64,000 nt of DNA from Streptacidiphilus carbonis. GTDB lineage: Bacteria; Actinomycetota; Actinomycetes; Streptomycetales; Streptomycetaceae. Where the stretch lies: the NCBI RefSeq assembly GCF_000787775.1, contig NZ_BBPM01000029.1, forward strand, positions 28,536 through 92,535. Direction: 5' to 3'. A program made the translations under genes and the position numbers. The notes below the pieces were generated by a model. That model saw only the letters and a list, made by a program, of their open reading frames with translations, was not told where the DNA came from and searched no databases. This document shows positions 7,937 through 17,356 of this stretch, in pieces. Within the stretch, counting starts at the first letter, position 1; each line of letters begins with the position of its first letter.

Positions 7937-8305
7937 ATGAAGTACATGGTGCTGATGTACGCCGATCCCGCGGCGACCGCGGCGATGACCGCGGAGGAAC
8001 GGGCCGACGTGTTCCAGCGGCACGAGGCGCTGCACTCGGACCTGGCCGGTACGGGCGAGATGCTGAACGGGGCCGGGCTGGCCTTCCCGGCGGACACCAC
8101 GACCCTCCGCCGGCACCGCGCCGGCCCCGTCACCGCTGAAGACGGCCCGTTCGCCGAGGCTCCCGAGCAGCTCACCGCCTACTACGTGATCGACTGCGCG
8201 ACCCCCGAACGCGCCCGCGAAATCGCCGAGCGCGTCCTCGACTTCCACGTCGTGGCGGTCGAGGTCCGCCCGATTCACGACGACTTCGGCATGACCGGCA
8301 GCTGA
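7937..8305 (+). CDS. YCII-related (DGPF) domain protein
   Basis: This 122-residue protein begins MKYMVLMYADP and contains the motif EDGPFAEAPEQLTAYYVIDC, both typical of YCII/DGPF proteins. The fold is a small ferredoxin-like barrel. In actinobacteria such genes often lie near ECF sigma factors, but none is present here. No enzymatic activity can be assigned. ATG at 7937 has GAGGAT upstream. It lies 50 bases after the Uma2 gene and converges on the methyltransferase gene. Confidence 0.8.
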   Translation: MKYMVLMYADPAATAAMTAEERADVFQRHEALHSDLAGTGEMLNGAGLAFPADTTTLRRHRAGPVTAEDGPFAEAPEQLTAYYVIDCATPERAREIAERVLDFHVVAVEVRPIHDDFGMTGS

Positions 8306-8334
8306 GATCGGAGCCCCGGACGCGCGAGGCGCCT

Positions 8335-9192
8335 TCAGACGGCGGCGAGGCGGGTGGTGGCGAGGTTGAGGCGCATGCCGGAGGGGATGCGGCCGGTGGG
8401 GTCGAGAAGGGCGGGGGCGGCGGCGAGGAAGTCGGTGCGGAGGCGGGCGGTCTGGTCCTCGTCCAGGGCTGTCATGTCGTAGAAGGCGTCGGTGAGCGAG
8501 ATCCAGACGCGTTCGGGGGTGCCGCCCATGTCGATGGTGACGGTCTGCCAGCTGACGGGTTCGAAGCCGGCCGGGGTCAGGAGTTCGTCCAGCCCCTCGC
8601 GGGTGCGGCTGCGGCGGTCGCCGAGCCGCGGCATGGAGCGCTCGGGCGGGACGGCCTTGAAGTAGGGGCGGGCGAGCTCCAGGAACAGGCTCATCGCCTC
8701 GCCCGGTACCGACCCGCCACCGACGGCGACGGCGAACCGGCCGCCGGGGGCGAGCACCCGGGCGGTCTCGGCGACCACCTGCTCCACCTCGTGCATCAGC
8801 ATCAGCGCCATGTGGGAGACCACCGCGTCGAACGAGCCGTCAGGAAAGGGGAGCTCCTGGGCCCGTCCCTGGCGCAGGTCCGCCCGGGCGAGTGCGGGTC
8901 GCCGACGTGCGAACTCCAGCTCGCCGTCGGCGAGGTCGATCCCGGCCAGTTCCTCGGCCCCCGCCGCCGCCAGCACCTCCAGCAGCGCGCCGTCGGCGCA
9001 CCCCAGGTCCAGCACCCGCCGCGCCCCGGCGACCTCGGCGGCCAGCACCTGGTAGCCGGTGCGACCGTCGCCCAGCGGTGCGGCCTCCATGTTCACTGAC
9101 TGCCGACCAGGAGTGCGGTTGTGGAAGTCCCGCAGGAACGCCTCGGCGGCGTCGGCGGAATCGGGACGGGAGGAGGACGGGGTAGCGGTCAT
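8335..9192 (-). CDS. Class I SAM-dependent methyltransferase
   Basis: The 285-residue protein has motif I as VLDLGCADGALL near residue 60, an acidic end to the next strand (GIDLADGELEFA), and LPFPDGSFDAVVSHMALMLM as motif IV and following helix. This is the Methyltransf_11 pattern used on small molecules. Substrate is not predictable. It starts at ATG 9192 with AAGG upstream, and is divergent from the glycolipid-binding gene with a 120-base gap. Confidence 0.8.
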   Translation of the reverse strand: MTATPSSSRPDSADAAEAFLRDFHNRTPGRQSVNMEAAPLGDGRTGYQVLAAEVAGARRVLDLGCADGALLEVLAAAGAEELAGIDLADGELEFARRRPALARADLRQGRAQELPFPDGSFDAVVSHMALMLMHEVEQVVAETARVLAPGGRFAVAVGGGSVPGEAMSLFLELARPYFKAVPPERSMPRLGDRRSRTREGLDELLTPAGFEPVSWQTVTIDMGGTPERVWISLTDAFYDMTALDEDQTARLRTDFLAAAPALLDPTGRIPSGMRLNLATTRLAAV

Positions 9193-9312
9193 CCGGGGAC
9201 CTTAACAAGCGGGGCGAGTGCCCGGCATCCGGGTTCTACGGGTCCGCCCTGGACGCGGGCACGGCGTCGTCCGACCATGGGAAGGTCACCGGGTGCGGTT
9301 GGAGGGGCTGAT

Positions 9313-9960
9313 ATGACGGGAGTGTCGCCGGCGGCGGAGCCGCGGCTGCTGACGTGGCAGGTCGTCGAGACGGCGGGGTTCGAGTCGGCCTGGCTCTCGC
9401 TCGACGGGGCCTCGGTGCAGGCCCGGGGGCGGGCGACCGGGCAGCTGCCCGAACCGTACTGGCTCTCCTACCGGCTGACGACCGACGCGACCGGCGTCAC
9501 CACCAGCCTTGAGGTGGAGGCGGAAACCCGGGCCGCCGTCCGCCGGCTCGACCTGCGCCGGGGTGATGACGGCTGGACCGTCCAGGGTGAGCCGCGCCCC
9601 GATCTCGCCGCCGCCCTGGACTGCGACCTCGGCTGCTGTCCGGTGACGAACACGATGCCGATCCTCCGGTACCGGCTGCACGAGCAGCCCGGCAGCCGGA
9701 ACCTGACGATGGCCTTCGTCGAGGTGCCGACCCTGCGGGTGATCGCGGTGCCGCAGACCTACCAGCTGCTCGAGGTGATCCCGGGCGGCGGCGCGCGCGT
9801 CCGGTATGCGTCGGGAACGTTCTCCAGCGACCTCCTGGTCGACCAGGACGGCCTGGTCGTCGACTACCCGACGATGGCCCGGCGCGTGACGGTTGAAAGC
9901 TCCCTGTCCGGCCCCGAACGCGCGGACGGCCCCGGCACGGCACGCCCCGGCGTGGGCTGA
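9313..9960 (+). CDS. Putative glycolipid-binding domain protein (PF06475-like)
   Basis: The 215-residue product follows the PF06475 pattern: TWQVVETAGFESAWL at the start, repeated strands (YWLSYRLTTDATGVTTSLEV), a central DCDLGCCPVTNTMPILRYRL and an RYASGTFSSDLLVDQDGLVVDYP end. The family is related in fold to glycolipid-carrying proteins; a precise function is not known. The ATG at 9313 has a clear GGAGGGG site six bases upstream. The last 20 residues are a disordered-looking Gly/Pro-rich tail. Confidence 0.75.
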   Translation: MTGVSPAAEPRLLTWQVVETAGFESAWLSLDGASVQARGRATGQLPEPYWLSYRLTTDATGVTTSLEVEAETRAAVRRLDLRRGDDGWTVQGEPRPDLAAALDCDLGCCPVTNTMPILRYRLHEQPGSRNLTMAFVEVPTLRVIAVPQTYQLLEVIPGGGARVRYASGTFSSDLLVDQDGLVVDYPTMARRVTVESSLSGPERADGPGTARPGVG

Positions 9961-10112
9961 TCCGTCCACCGGGGCCGGGTCGGTTGGGGGCGGCTTTTCG
10001 CGTGACTGGGGTGGGCGTTGTGGCGGTGCCACTAACGGACCATCAGATCCGGCGGGGGGTGGTTCGTCGTGTTCGGATGAGGTGTTCCGCCAGTTCGAAC
10101 CGAGAGGACCCG

Positions 10113-11351
10113 ATGCACCGCAGGACCGCAGTGACGACCCCCCGCTCGCGCAAGCTGATCCGTGCCACCGTCGCCCTGACGGTGGCGGGCGCGGCAGCCG
10201 CCTCCCAGCTGGTCTTCGCCTCTGGATCGGGCGCACTCGCCCCGGCCCGCCCCGGCCCGCACTCCGCGCAGCGCGCCGTCGGCGACACCGGGCAGCACCC
10301 GATTCCCATGAGCACCCGCTACCAGGCGGACATGAACGGATCCATCACCAGTATCGCCAACACTCTGATGACCTGTGACGAGACCAAGCCCCCGGTGACC
10401 AAGGGCGTGGCCTCCTGCCTGAACGCGCGCAAGGGCGTCGGCCAGGGCATCTACAACAACAACTACAACATGCGGTACGTCAACCAGTACCCGGGGAAGT
10501 TCAAGCTGCCCGCTTCCGAGGGCGGGGGCTACGAGACCCTGTACTCCTCCAGCGGCGCGAAGCTGAAGCTGTCGGCCGGCTCCGACATCAAGTACGCCCG
10601 GCTGTACTGGGGCGGCACCCGCGGCATCGGCAACAAGATCCTTCCGCTGACCCAGGTCGACGGGGTGCTCTTCAAGGGTGCCAAGGACAAGACGTACCAC
10701 GAGGTCAACACGGACGACAAGGACCTCGGCTACATGACCGGCATCGGCGAGGGCGACGCCATGGAGCACGGCTACCAGGCGTCCGCCGATGTCACCGACA
10801 TCGTCAGGAAGAACGGCAACGGCAACTACATCGTGGCCGACATGGACTCGGTGCTGCGGCCGCACAGCTGGGGCGGCTGGACCCTGGTCGTGGCGTACGA
10901 GAACTGCAACCTGCCCTACCGTCACATCACCCTCGACGACGGCTTCCAGATCGAACTGCCGAAATCGGCGCCGATCCATGTGGGCGTCTCCGACCTGAAG
11001 ACCCCGGTGTCCGGTCCGATCAAGTCGGTGCTCGGGTACGTCGCCTACGACGGCGACCGCACCTACACCGGTGACACCGTGAGCGTGAAGTCCACCAACG
11101 GTCCGCTGACCCAGCTCAGCCTTCCGCAGAAACCGGCGAACGACTTCATGAACTCGACCATCATCGACACTGCCGGCACCGCTGCAGGACCGCGCACGCC
11201 CAGCTACGTCAACCAGATGGGCTACGACTCCAACCGCCTCGACCTCTCGTCGCTCATGCGGAACGGGGACACCGGCCTGGACTTCACCTTCGACACCAAG
11301 CTCGACGGCTACCAGGTCGGCGTGATCTATTCCTACACCGACCTGCAGTAG
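10113..11351 (+). CDS. Secreted DUF3344-like protein
   Basis: The 412-residue precursor starts MHRRTAVTTPRSRKLIRA followed by a hydrophobic stretch and an Ala-rich cleavage region near residue 40, which is a signal peptide. The mature part is rich in beta strands and Tyr/Gly/Asn, with features such as IKYARLYWGGTRG, DVTDIV and a GGWTLVVAYEN strand. These match secreted actinobacterial proteins annotated as DUF3344 or surface repeat proteins. No catalytic site was recognised. GAGAGGA lies upstream of the ATG at 10113. The last 19 bases overlap the convergent acyltransferase gene. Confidence 0.6.
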   Translation: MHRRTAVTTPRSRKLIRATVALTVAGAAAASQLVFASGSGALAPARPGPHSAQRAVGDTGQHPIPMSTRYQADMNGSITSIANTLMTCDETKPPVTKGVASCLNARKGVGQGIYNNNYNMRYVNQYPGKFKLPASEGGGYETLYSSSGAKLKLSAGSDIKYARLYWGGTRGIGNKILPLTQVDGVLFKGAKDKTYHEVNTDDKDLGYMTGIGEGDAMEHGYQASADVTDIVRKNGNGNYIVADMDSVLRPHSWGGWTLVVAYENCNLPYRHITLDDGFQIELPKSAPIHVGVSDLKTPVSGPIKSVLGYVAYDGDRTYTGDTVSVKSTNGPLTQLSLPQKPANDFMNSTIIDTAGTAAGPRTPSYVNQMGYDSNRLDLSSLMRNGDTGLDFTFDTKLDGYQVGVIYSYTDLQ

Positions 11352-12553
11352 CCGGACACGGAGGGGCCGGCTGCGGACCGGGGCCCCGGGAGACCGGGAC
11401 CGGGTCCGTCCGGACCCTCGCCGGGAGGCTTCCGGCTCCCACGGAGCGCGGCCTCCAGCGGGCGTTCGACCCAGCGGTGCAGTGCGCCCGCGAGGGCCAG
11501 ACTCAGGGCGGCGACGAGCAACCAGCCCGTCGCCGCCTCCGCCGTGCTCTGCGGACGTCCGAACAGCAGCAGCGCCAGCCGCAGGCAGGTCTGGTGCACC
11601 AGGTACCAGGCGAACGACCAGTGGCCCAGCCGGCGCATCCACGGCCGGGCCAGCAGACCGTTCGCCCGCCCACCCGCAGCCCGCCCGCCCACACGGCTTC
11701 GCCCGCTCGCACGGCTTCGCCCGCCGTCCGTATCGCGTGCCGCGGCCGCCAGCACCAGCGCAGCGAACAGCGGCGCCACCAGCAACTGCGAGCCGCTGTA
11801 CGGTCCGTACCAGCGGCTCTCGGGCACGGCCCCCGACCAGGGCACCAGCGCCAGATGCCACAGCACCAGCGCGCCCACCGCCGCGCCCACCGGGACCGGC
11901 AGCCGCCACCCGCGCCGGAACGCCACCCCGGCGGCGACGCCCAGCAGGAACTGCGGGGTGCGGGTGAGCGGGAGGTAGTCCAGCAGCCAGTCCCGCAACG
12001 CGGGGGAGTCGACGTACGCCCCGGCGAACCACAGGGCGACGCCGCAGCCGCAGGCCGTTGCGGCGAGCAGCGCCGGAGCGCGGTCGCCGCGCCGCAGCAG
12101 GGTGCGCAGCAGCACCGGCAGCAGCAGGTAGAACCAGGCCTCGGCGCTGAGCGACCAGGCCGCCGGGTTCCCCCCGTACACCGTCGACGGCGCCCAGGCC
12201 TGCAGCAGCGGCACCGACCACAGCACCGCCCGCCACGGCAGCACGGCGCCCGTGCCGGCGCCGGCGGTCACGGCGAGGGCGAACCCGGTGGCCAGGACGT
12301 GCAGCGGCCAGACCCGGGCGAAGCGCCGCCGGTAGAACACCTGTGCCGGGACGGCAGCGGCCGCCCCCGCGTAGGACCAGGCCAGGACGAAGCCGGACAG
12401 CACGAAGAAGAAGGTCACCCCGTCCCGTCCGTACCAGACCAGCGAACTGACGACCGGTAGCCGGTGGTACTGCCTGCTGAGGTGGTACGTCACCACCAGC
12501 AGTGCGGCCCAGAAGCGCAGCCCGGTCAGCGAGGGCAGCCGGTCACGGTCCAT
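11333..12553 (-). CDS. Acyltransferase 3 (OafA/NodX-type) integral membrane protein
   Basis: The 406-residue protein starts with the acyltransferase-3 signature LPSLTGLRFWAALLVVTYH, with a His in the first membrane helix, followed by FFFVLSGFVLAWSY and about ten hydrophobic segments. Such enzymes move acyl groups from acyl-CoA to sugars or other envelope molecules across the membrane. The C-terminus is a long Arg/Gly/Pro-rich tail. A region near residue 285 is low-complexity (repeated Gly-Arg-Ala codons). It is divergent from glnE. Confidence 0.8.
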   Translation of the reverse strand: MDRDRLPSLTGLRFWAALLVVTYHLSRQYHRLPVVSSLVWYGRDGVTFFFVLSGFVLAWSYAGAAAAVPAQVFYRRRFARVWPLHVLATGFALAVTAGAGTGAVLPWRAVLWSVPLLQAWAPSTVYGGNPAAWSLSAEAWFYLLLPVLLRTLLRRGDRAPALLAATACGCGVALWFAGAYVDSPALRDWLLDYLPLTRTPQFLLGVAAGVAFRRGWRLPVPVGAAVGALVLWHLALVPWSGAVPESRWYGPYSGSQLLVAPLFAALVLAAAARDTDGGRSRASGRSRVGGRAAGGRANGLLARPWMRRLGHWSFAWYLVHQTCLRLALLLFGRPQSTAEAATGWLLVAALSLALAGALHRWVERPLEAALRGSRKPPGEGPDGPGPGLPGPRSAAGPSVSGYCRSV

Positions 12554-12703
12554 ACGCGGTACAACGCCGCCCGCGACGAGGAGTCACATCGTCCAGTAGG
12601 GGAAGAACGGTTTCGTTGCACGTACGCTCGGATCTTGTCAGGTGTTCGAACGCAGCAGTCGTGCAGCAGGCACGCAGCAGACGTACAGGGGAGGGGCAGC
12701 GTC

Positions 12704-15700
12704 TTGGAGCAGGCAGGTGTCGGGTTGAACGGCCCCACGGCCGGCGGTGAGGGCTCTGCACTTCCGGCGTCCCCCGAGCCGCTGGTCTCCGCGGAGCCCG
12801 CGGAGCCCGCGGCGTCCCCGGAATCCCCGGAGCCCGGGGCGACCCGGGGCGCGCGGAGGGTGAACCCGGCCGCGCGTCTGGTCCGGCGCGGCTTCACCGA
12901 CCCCGAGTCCGCCGTCAGGCGCCTCGCGGAGCCGGACCTCGCCGCGCACGCCGGCGACAGCGTGCTGCTCGACGCCCTGGCCGCCACCGCCGATCCCGAC
13001 CTGGCGCTGCAGAGCCTGGCCAGGATCGCCGAGGCCTGCACCCCGGCCGAGCGGCGGACCCTGCTGGACACCGTCACCGCGGCCAAGCCGCTGCGGGACC
13101 GCCTGCTCGGCGTCCTCGGCGCCAGCGCCGCCCTCGGCGACCACCTGGCCCGGCACCCTGAGGACTGGCACGCCCTGGTCACCTTTGAACTCCACGACAT
13201 CCACCCGGGTCCGGAGGAGTTCCTGCGCACCCTCTACCACCACATCTGGGACGCCCACCCCGACCTCCCCCGAGCCGACGCGCTCCGCACCGGCTACCGC
13301 CGCTGTCTGCTGGGCATCGCCGCCCGGGACCTGACCGGGACCACCCAGATCAGCCAGACCGCCGCCGAACTGGCCGACCTCGCCGGGGCCACCCTGCAGG
13401 CGGCCCTGGACATCGCCGCCGAGGAGGACCCGGACGCCGCCGCGGCCTGCCGGCTCGCGGTCGTCGCCATGGGCAAGTGCGGCGGCCATGAGCTCAACTA
13501 CGTCTCCGACGTGGACGTGATCTTCGTCGGCGAACCGCGCGAGCCCCGCCCGGAGGGGGAGCACGACGACGGCACCGCCGTCCGGGCCGCCACCCGGCTG
13601 GCCGCGCGGATGATGCGGATCTGCTCGGAGACCACCCGCGAGGGCGTGATCTGGCCGGTCGACGCCAACCTCCGTCCCGAGGGCAAGAACGGGCCGCTGG
13701 TGCGCACCCTCGCCAGCCACCTCGCCTACTACCAGCGCTGGGCCAAGACCTGGGAGTTCCAGGCCCTGCTCAAGGCCCGTCCGGTGGCCGGCGACGCCGA
13801 GCTGGGCCGCGCCTACCTGGACGCGGTCACCCCGATGGTCTGGCAGGCCGCCGAACGCGAGAACTTCGTCCCGGACGTGCAGCAGATGCGCCGCCGGGTG
13901 GTCGACGCCATCCCCGCCGCTGAGGTCGAGCGCGAACTCAAGCTGGGCCCCGGTGGGCTGCGTGACGTGGAATTCTCGGTCCAGCTGCTGCAACTGGTGC
14001 ACGGCCGGACCGATGTGACGCTGCGCAGCGCCACCACCCTGGACGCGCTCGCCGCGCTCTCGGCAGGCGGCTACGTGGGCCGCGCCGACGCCGCCGCGCT
14101 GGACTCGGCGTACCGCTTCCTGCGGGCGATGGAGCACCGGATCCAGCTCTACCAGCTGCGCCGCACCCATCTGGTGCCGACCGGCGAGGACGACCTGCGG
14201 CGGCTCGGCCGGTCGCTGGGGATGCGGGCCGACCCGGTCCAGGAGCTGCGCCAGGAGTGGCGGCGGCACGCCCGCGAGGTGCGCAGGCTGCACGAGAAGC
14301 TGTTCTACCGTCCGCTGCTGGACTCGGTGGCCCGTCTCGACGCCGTGGAGGCCGGTCTGACGAGGGCCCTGGAAGGCCAGGAGGCCGCCGAGGCCGCCGC
14401 GGGCAGCGGCGCCGCGCTCAGCGTGGCGTCCGCGCAGGCCCGGCTGGCCGCCCTCGGCTACCGCGAGCCGGCCGACTCGCTGCGCCACCTCCGCGCCCTG
14501 GCCGGCGGGGTCAGCCGGCGGGCCGCGCTGCAGCGCACCCTGCTGCCGGTGATGCTCGGCTGGTTCGCCGACTCCGCCGATCCGGACGCCGGGCTGCTGA
14601 ACTTCCGCAAGGTCTCCGACAGCCTGGGCTCCACCCCCTGGTACCTGCGGCTGCTGCGGGACGAGGGAGCGGCGGCCGAGAGCCTGGCCCGGATCCTGTC
14701 CTCCGGACGGCTCGCCCCCGACCTGCTGCTGCGGGCACCGGAGGCGGTCGCCCTGCTCGGCGACCGGGACGGACTGCTGCCGCGCGACCGGCAGGCGCTG
14801 GAGCGTGAGATCGACTCCGCCGCGGGCCGTGCGGCCGACGCGCCCGCCGCCGTGGCCGCCGCCCGGTCGGTGCGTCGCCGGGAGCTCTTCCGTACCGCGG
14901 CCGCCGATGTGCTGGGCCGTTTGGGTGACAGTCCGGCCGAGGCGGTCGAGGTGTCCGGCACCGCCCTCACCGCGATCACCACCGCCACCATCACCGGCGC
15001 CCTGCGCGCCTGCGCCGAGGCCCTGGAGGCCCGGACCGGCGAGCCGCTGCCGACCAGGATCGCGGTCATCGGCATGGGCCGGTACGGCGGCGGTGAGCTG
15101 GGCTACGGCAGCGACGCCGACGTCATGGTGGTGCACGACCCGGTCCCCGGCGCCGACGAGAGCAAGGCGGCCAACGCGGCCCGTCAGGTGTTCGAGGAGG
15201 TCCGCAGGCTGCTGCAGCTGCCCTCGACCGAGCCGCCGCTGCTGATCGACGCGGATCTGCGCCCCGAGGGCCGGCAGGGGCCGCTGGTGCGCACCCTGGC
15301 CTCCTACGCCGCCTACTACCGGCGCTGGTCGCGGACCTGGGAGAGCCAGGCGCTGCTGCGGGCCGCCCCGATAGCGGGCGACCCGGACCTCGGCGCCGCC
15401 TTCGTCGAGCTGGTCGACCCGTTGCGCTACCCGGCCGCCGGGGTCAGCGACACCGAGCTGCGGGAGATCCGGCGGATCAAGGCCCGGGTGGAGACGGAGC
15501 GGCTGCCGCGCGGCGCCGACCCGACCACCCACACCAAGCTGGGCCCGGGCGGCCTGGCCGACGTCGAGTGGACCGTGCAGCTGCTGCAGCTGCAGCACGG
15601 GCACCGGGTGCCGGGGCTGCGTACGACCAGGACCAGGCAGGCGCTGGCGGCGGCGGTGGAGGCCGGGCTGATGGCGCCGGACCGGGCGAGCGCGCTGGAC

Positions 15701-15913
15701 GCGGCCTGGGTGCAGGCGACGCTGGTCCGCAACGCGGTGATGCTGGTGCGCGGCCGGGCCGGGGACAGCTTCCCGGGCGACTCGCACGAGCTGGCGGGCG
15801 TGGCCCGCTACCTCGGGTACGGGGAGGGGCACGCCGGGGTGATGGTGGACGACTATCGGCGTCGGGCCCGGCAGGCCCGGATGGTGGTGGAGGAGCTGTT
15901 CTACTCGGGCTGA
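12704..15913 (+). CDS. glnE: Glutamine synthetase adenylyltransferase/deadenylylase
   Basis: GlnE adds AMP to a Tyr of GlnA and removes it again, setting GS activity according to nitrogen state. The product of 1069 residues has the two nucleotidyltransferase cores expected: MGKCGGHELNYVSDVDV near residue 256 and IGMGRYGGGELGYGSDADV near 789, each with the GG...S-D-x-D metal site, followed by helical domains with LGPGGLRDVE and LGPGGLADVEW. I choose TTG at 12704 because AGGGGAGGGG lies eight bases before it; an in-frame upstream reading from 12464 has no such support. Its substrate GlnA is encoded at 50263-51678. Confidence 0.93.
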   Translation: MEQAGVGLNGPTAGGEGSALPASPEPLVSAEPAEPAASPESPEPGATRGARRVNPAARLVRRGFTDPESAVRRLAEPDLAAHAGDSVLLDALAATADPDLALQSLARIAEACTPAERRTLLDTVTAAKPLRDRLLGVLGASAALGDHLARHPEDWHALVTFELHDIHPGPEEFLRTLYHHIWDAHPDLPRADALRTGYRRCLLGIAARDLTGTTQISQTAAELADLAGATLQAALDIAAEEDPDAAAACRLAVVAMGKCGGHELNYVSDVDVIFVGEPREPRPEGEHDDGTAVRAATRLAARMMRICSETTREGVIWPVDANLRPEGKNGPLVRTLASHLAYYQRWAKTWEFQALLKARPVAGDAELGRAYLDAVTPMVWQAAERENFVPDVQQMRRRVVDAIPAAEVERELKLGPGGLRDVEFSVQLLQLVHGRTDVTLRSATTLDALAALSAGGYVGRADAAALDSAYRFLRAMEHRIQLYQLRRTHLVPTGEDDLRRLGRSLGMRADPVQELRQEWRRHAREVRRLHEKLFYRPLLDSVARLDAVEAGLTRALEGQEAAEAAAGSGAALSVASAQARLAALGYREPADSLRHLRALAGGVSRRAALQRTLLPVMLGWFADSADPDAGLLNFRKVSDSLGSTPWYLRLLRDEGAAAESLARILSSGRLAPDLLLRAPEAVALLGDRDGLLPRDRQALEREIDSAAGRAADAPAAVAAARSVRRRELFRTAAADVLGRLGDSPAEAVEVSGTALTAITTATITGALRACAEALEARTGEPLPTRIAVIGMGRYGGGELGYGSDADVMVVHDPVPGADESKAANAARQVFEEVRRLLQLPSTEPPLLIDADLRPEGRQGPLVRTLASYAAYYRRWSRTWESQALLRAAPIAGDPDLGAAFVELVDPLRYPAAGVSDTELREIRRIKARVETERLPRGADPTTHTKLGPGGLADVEWTVQLLQLQHGHRVPGLRTTRTRQALAAAVEAGLMAPDRASALDAAWVQATLVRNAVMLVRGRAGDSFPGDSHELAGVARYLGYGEGHAGVMVDDYRRRARQARMVVEELFYSG

Positions 15914-15967
15914 GGGGGGCCTGAGGGCCGGCGCCTGAGGGTTGCGGACGGGGTGGGCCGACCGCTC

Positions 15968-17065
15968 TCAGCGGTTGGCGGCGACCGGCGCCCGTTCGGT
16001 GTCCTGGTCCGTTTCGGCGTCGCCGTCGGAGTGGGTGCCGGTGCGGCCGTCGGTGCGGGCGTCGGTGCGGGCGTCACCCGCCGTGGCCGCCACGGCCACG
16101 GCGGCGGTGTCCTCGTCGCCCTCGCCCTTCGCCGGCGCGGTGCCGGTCAGCGTGGTCGGCTCGGCGTTGCTGCGTGGGAAGGCGAACACCCAGCGCCGGT
16201 ACACCAGCCGCGAGCTCACCAGCCCTATGCCGGTGCAGGTGGCCCCGGCCACCGCGTCCATGAAGAAGTGGTTGGCGCTGGCCACGATGACAAGCAGGGT
16301 GGCCAGCGGGTACAGCAGCGCGACCACGCGCACCCAGCGCCTGCGCGCCAGGAAGGCGAGGGTCAGCCCGCACCAGAGCGACCAGCCGATGTGCATGGAC
16401 GGCATCGCGGCGAACTGGTTGGACACCGTGGCCATGTCGCCGGAGGCCATCGAGCCCCAGGTGTGGTGCTTGGCGACGGTGTCGACGAACCCGCCGCCGT
16501 CCATCAGCCGGGGCGGTGCCAGCGGGTAGAAGTAGTACCCGAACAGGGCGATCGCGGTGGTCACGAACAGGGCGAACCGCGCTGCCGCGTAACGTCCCGG
16601 CTGGGTGCGGAACAGCCACACCAGCACGCCGATGGTCATGATGAAGTGCAGCGTGGCGTAGTAGTAGTTCATCCCGGTGATCAGCCAGCCCACCGAGTCG
16701 AAGGCATGGTTGATCGACTTCTCCCAGGCGAAGCCCAGCGTCTGCTCCAGGTGCCAGACGTCGTGGGCGTTGCGCTCGGCCCGGTTCTGCATCTCCGGAA
16801 CGGCGTTGCGCACCAGTGAGTAGACCCAGTAGCTGATGCCGATCAGCAGCAGTTCGAACCAGAGTCTGGGGTGGCCGGGGGAGCGGAAGTGACCGCGCAG
16901 CGGATGCCAGCCCCACTGCCAGGCACGCTTCGCGCGGCTCTCTGCTCCGGCAGTGTCCGTGGTTCCGTCGGGGGCGACGGAACCGGACGGACGCACCGCT
17001 GTGGCGGCGCGTGCGCCGCCCTGCTGGTCCCGCTCAGGTTCCCCCATGGGGCAGTAGTCTGCCAT
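15968..17065 (-). CDS. PAP2-superfamily membrane phosphatase/inositolphosphotransferase-like protein
   Basis: The 365-residue protein has about six membrane segments and the PAP2 motifs KSINHAFDSVGW, a PSMHIGW motif (S-x-H-x-G) near residue 230 and an ASANHFFMDAVAG motif with the catalytic His and Asp. This arrangement is the PAP2_3 (Aur1/Ipt1-like) type common in Streptomyces, acting on lipid phosphates or inositol lipids. The C-terminal 60 residues are rich in Thr, Asp and Ala with repeated Asp-Ala-Arg-Thr units. The ATG at 17065 was chosen for its GGGAGG site; an upstream in-frame ATG at 17188 has none. Confidence 0.8.
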   Translation of the reverse strand: MADYCPMGEPERDQQGGARAATAVRPSGSVAPDGTTDTAGAESRAKRAWQWGWHPLRGHFRSPGHPRLWFELLLIGISYWVYSLVRNAVPEMQNRAERNAHDVWHLEQTLGFAWEKSINHAFDSVGWLITGMNYYYATLHFIMTIGVLVWLFRTQPGRYAAARFALFVTTAIALFGYYFYPLAPPRLMDGGGFVDTVAKHHTWGSMASGDMATVSNQFAAMPSMHIGWSLWCGLTLAFLARRRWVRVVALLYPLATLLVIVASANHFFMDAVAGATCTGIGLVSSRLVYRRWVFAFPRSNAEPTTLTGTAPAKGEGDEDTAAVAVAATAGDARTDARTDGRTGTHSDGDAETDQDTERAPVAANR

Positions 17066-17289
17066 GCGGCCTCCCGGGACCCGATCACCCTCTGGTTGGG
17101 GATTCGCTCGCCGATATCCCTCTGAAGTCCTACTGCAGTTCAGCGGAGTCGCACCCACACGAGTCGGACGGCGGCTCCGAACACGCACGCGATCCTATCC
17201 CCGGCGTGGCAGGGGCGCGTTACTGGGGGCGAAGCGCACGCCCGTGACCAGGGTGATCGGAAGTGACTGGATGGAAATCGTTTCTGCAT

Positions 17290-17319
17290 CTTGCTGAAAC
17301 ATCTTGCGGACAGTACGGT
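17290..17319 (+). promoter_or_regulatory. Pullulanase promoter with MalR-like repeats
   Basis: TTGCTG (17291-17296) and TACGGT (17314-17319) are 17 bases apart, a good HrdB-type promoter. CTTGCTG at 17290 and CTTGCGG at 17303 each differ by one base from CTTGCAG, the direct repeat reported as the site of the maltose repressor MalR in Streptomyces. An inverted GTTTC...GAAAC pair (17279-17299) overlaps the -35. Confidence 0.6.
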
Positions 17320-17356
17320 CCTGGCATTGCTGACGCCGTCTCAAGGGAGGGCCCGC

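Noticed and set aside
12638..15832. 1064-codon open frame antisense to glnE
   Set aside because: Shadow of glnE; low-complexity Gly/Gln/Arg sequence without motifs.
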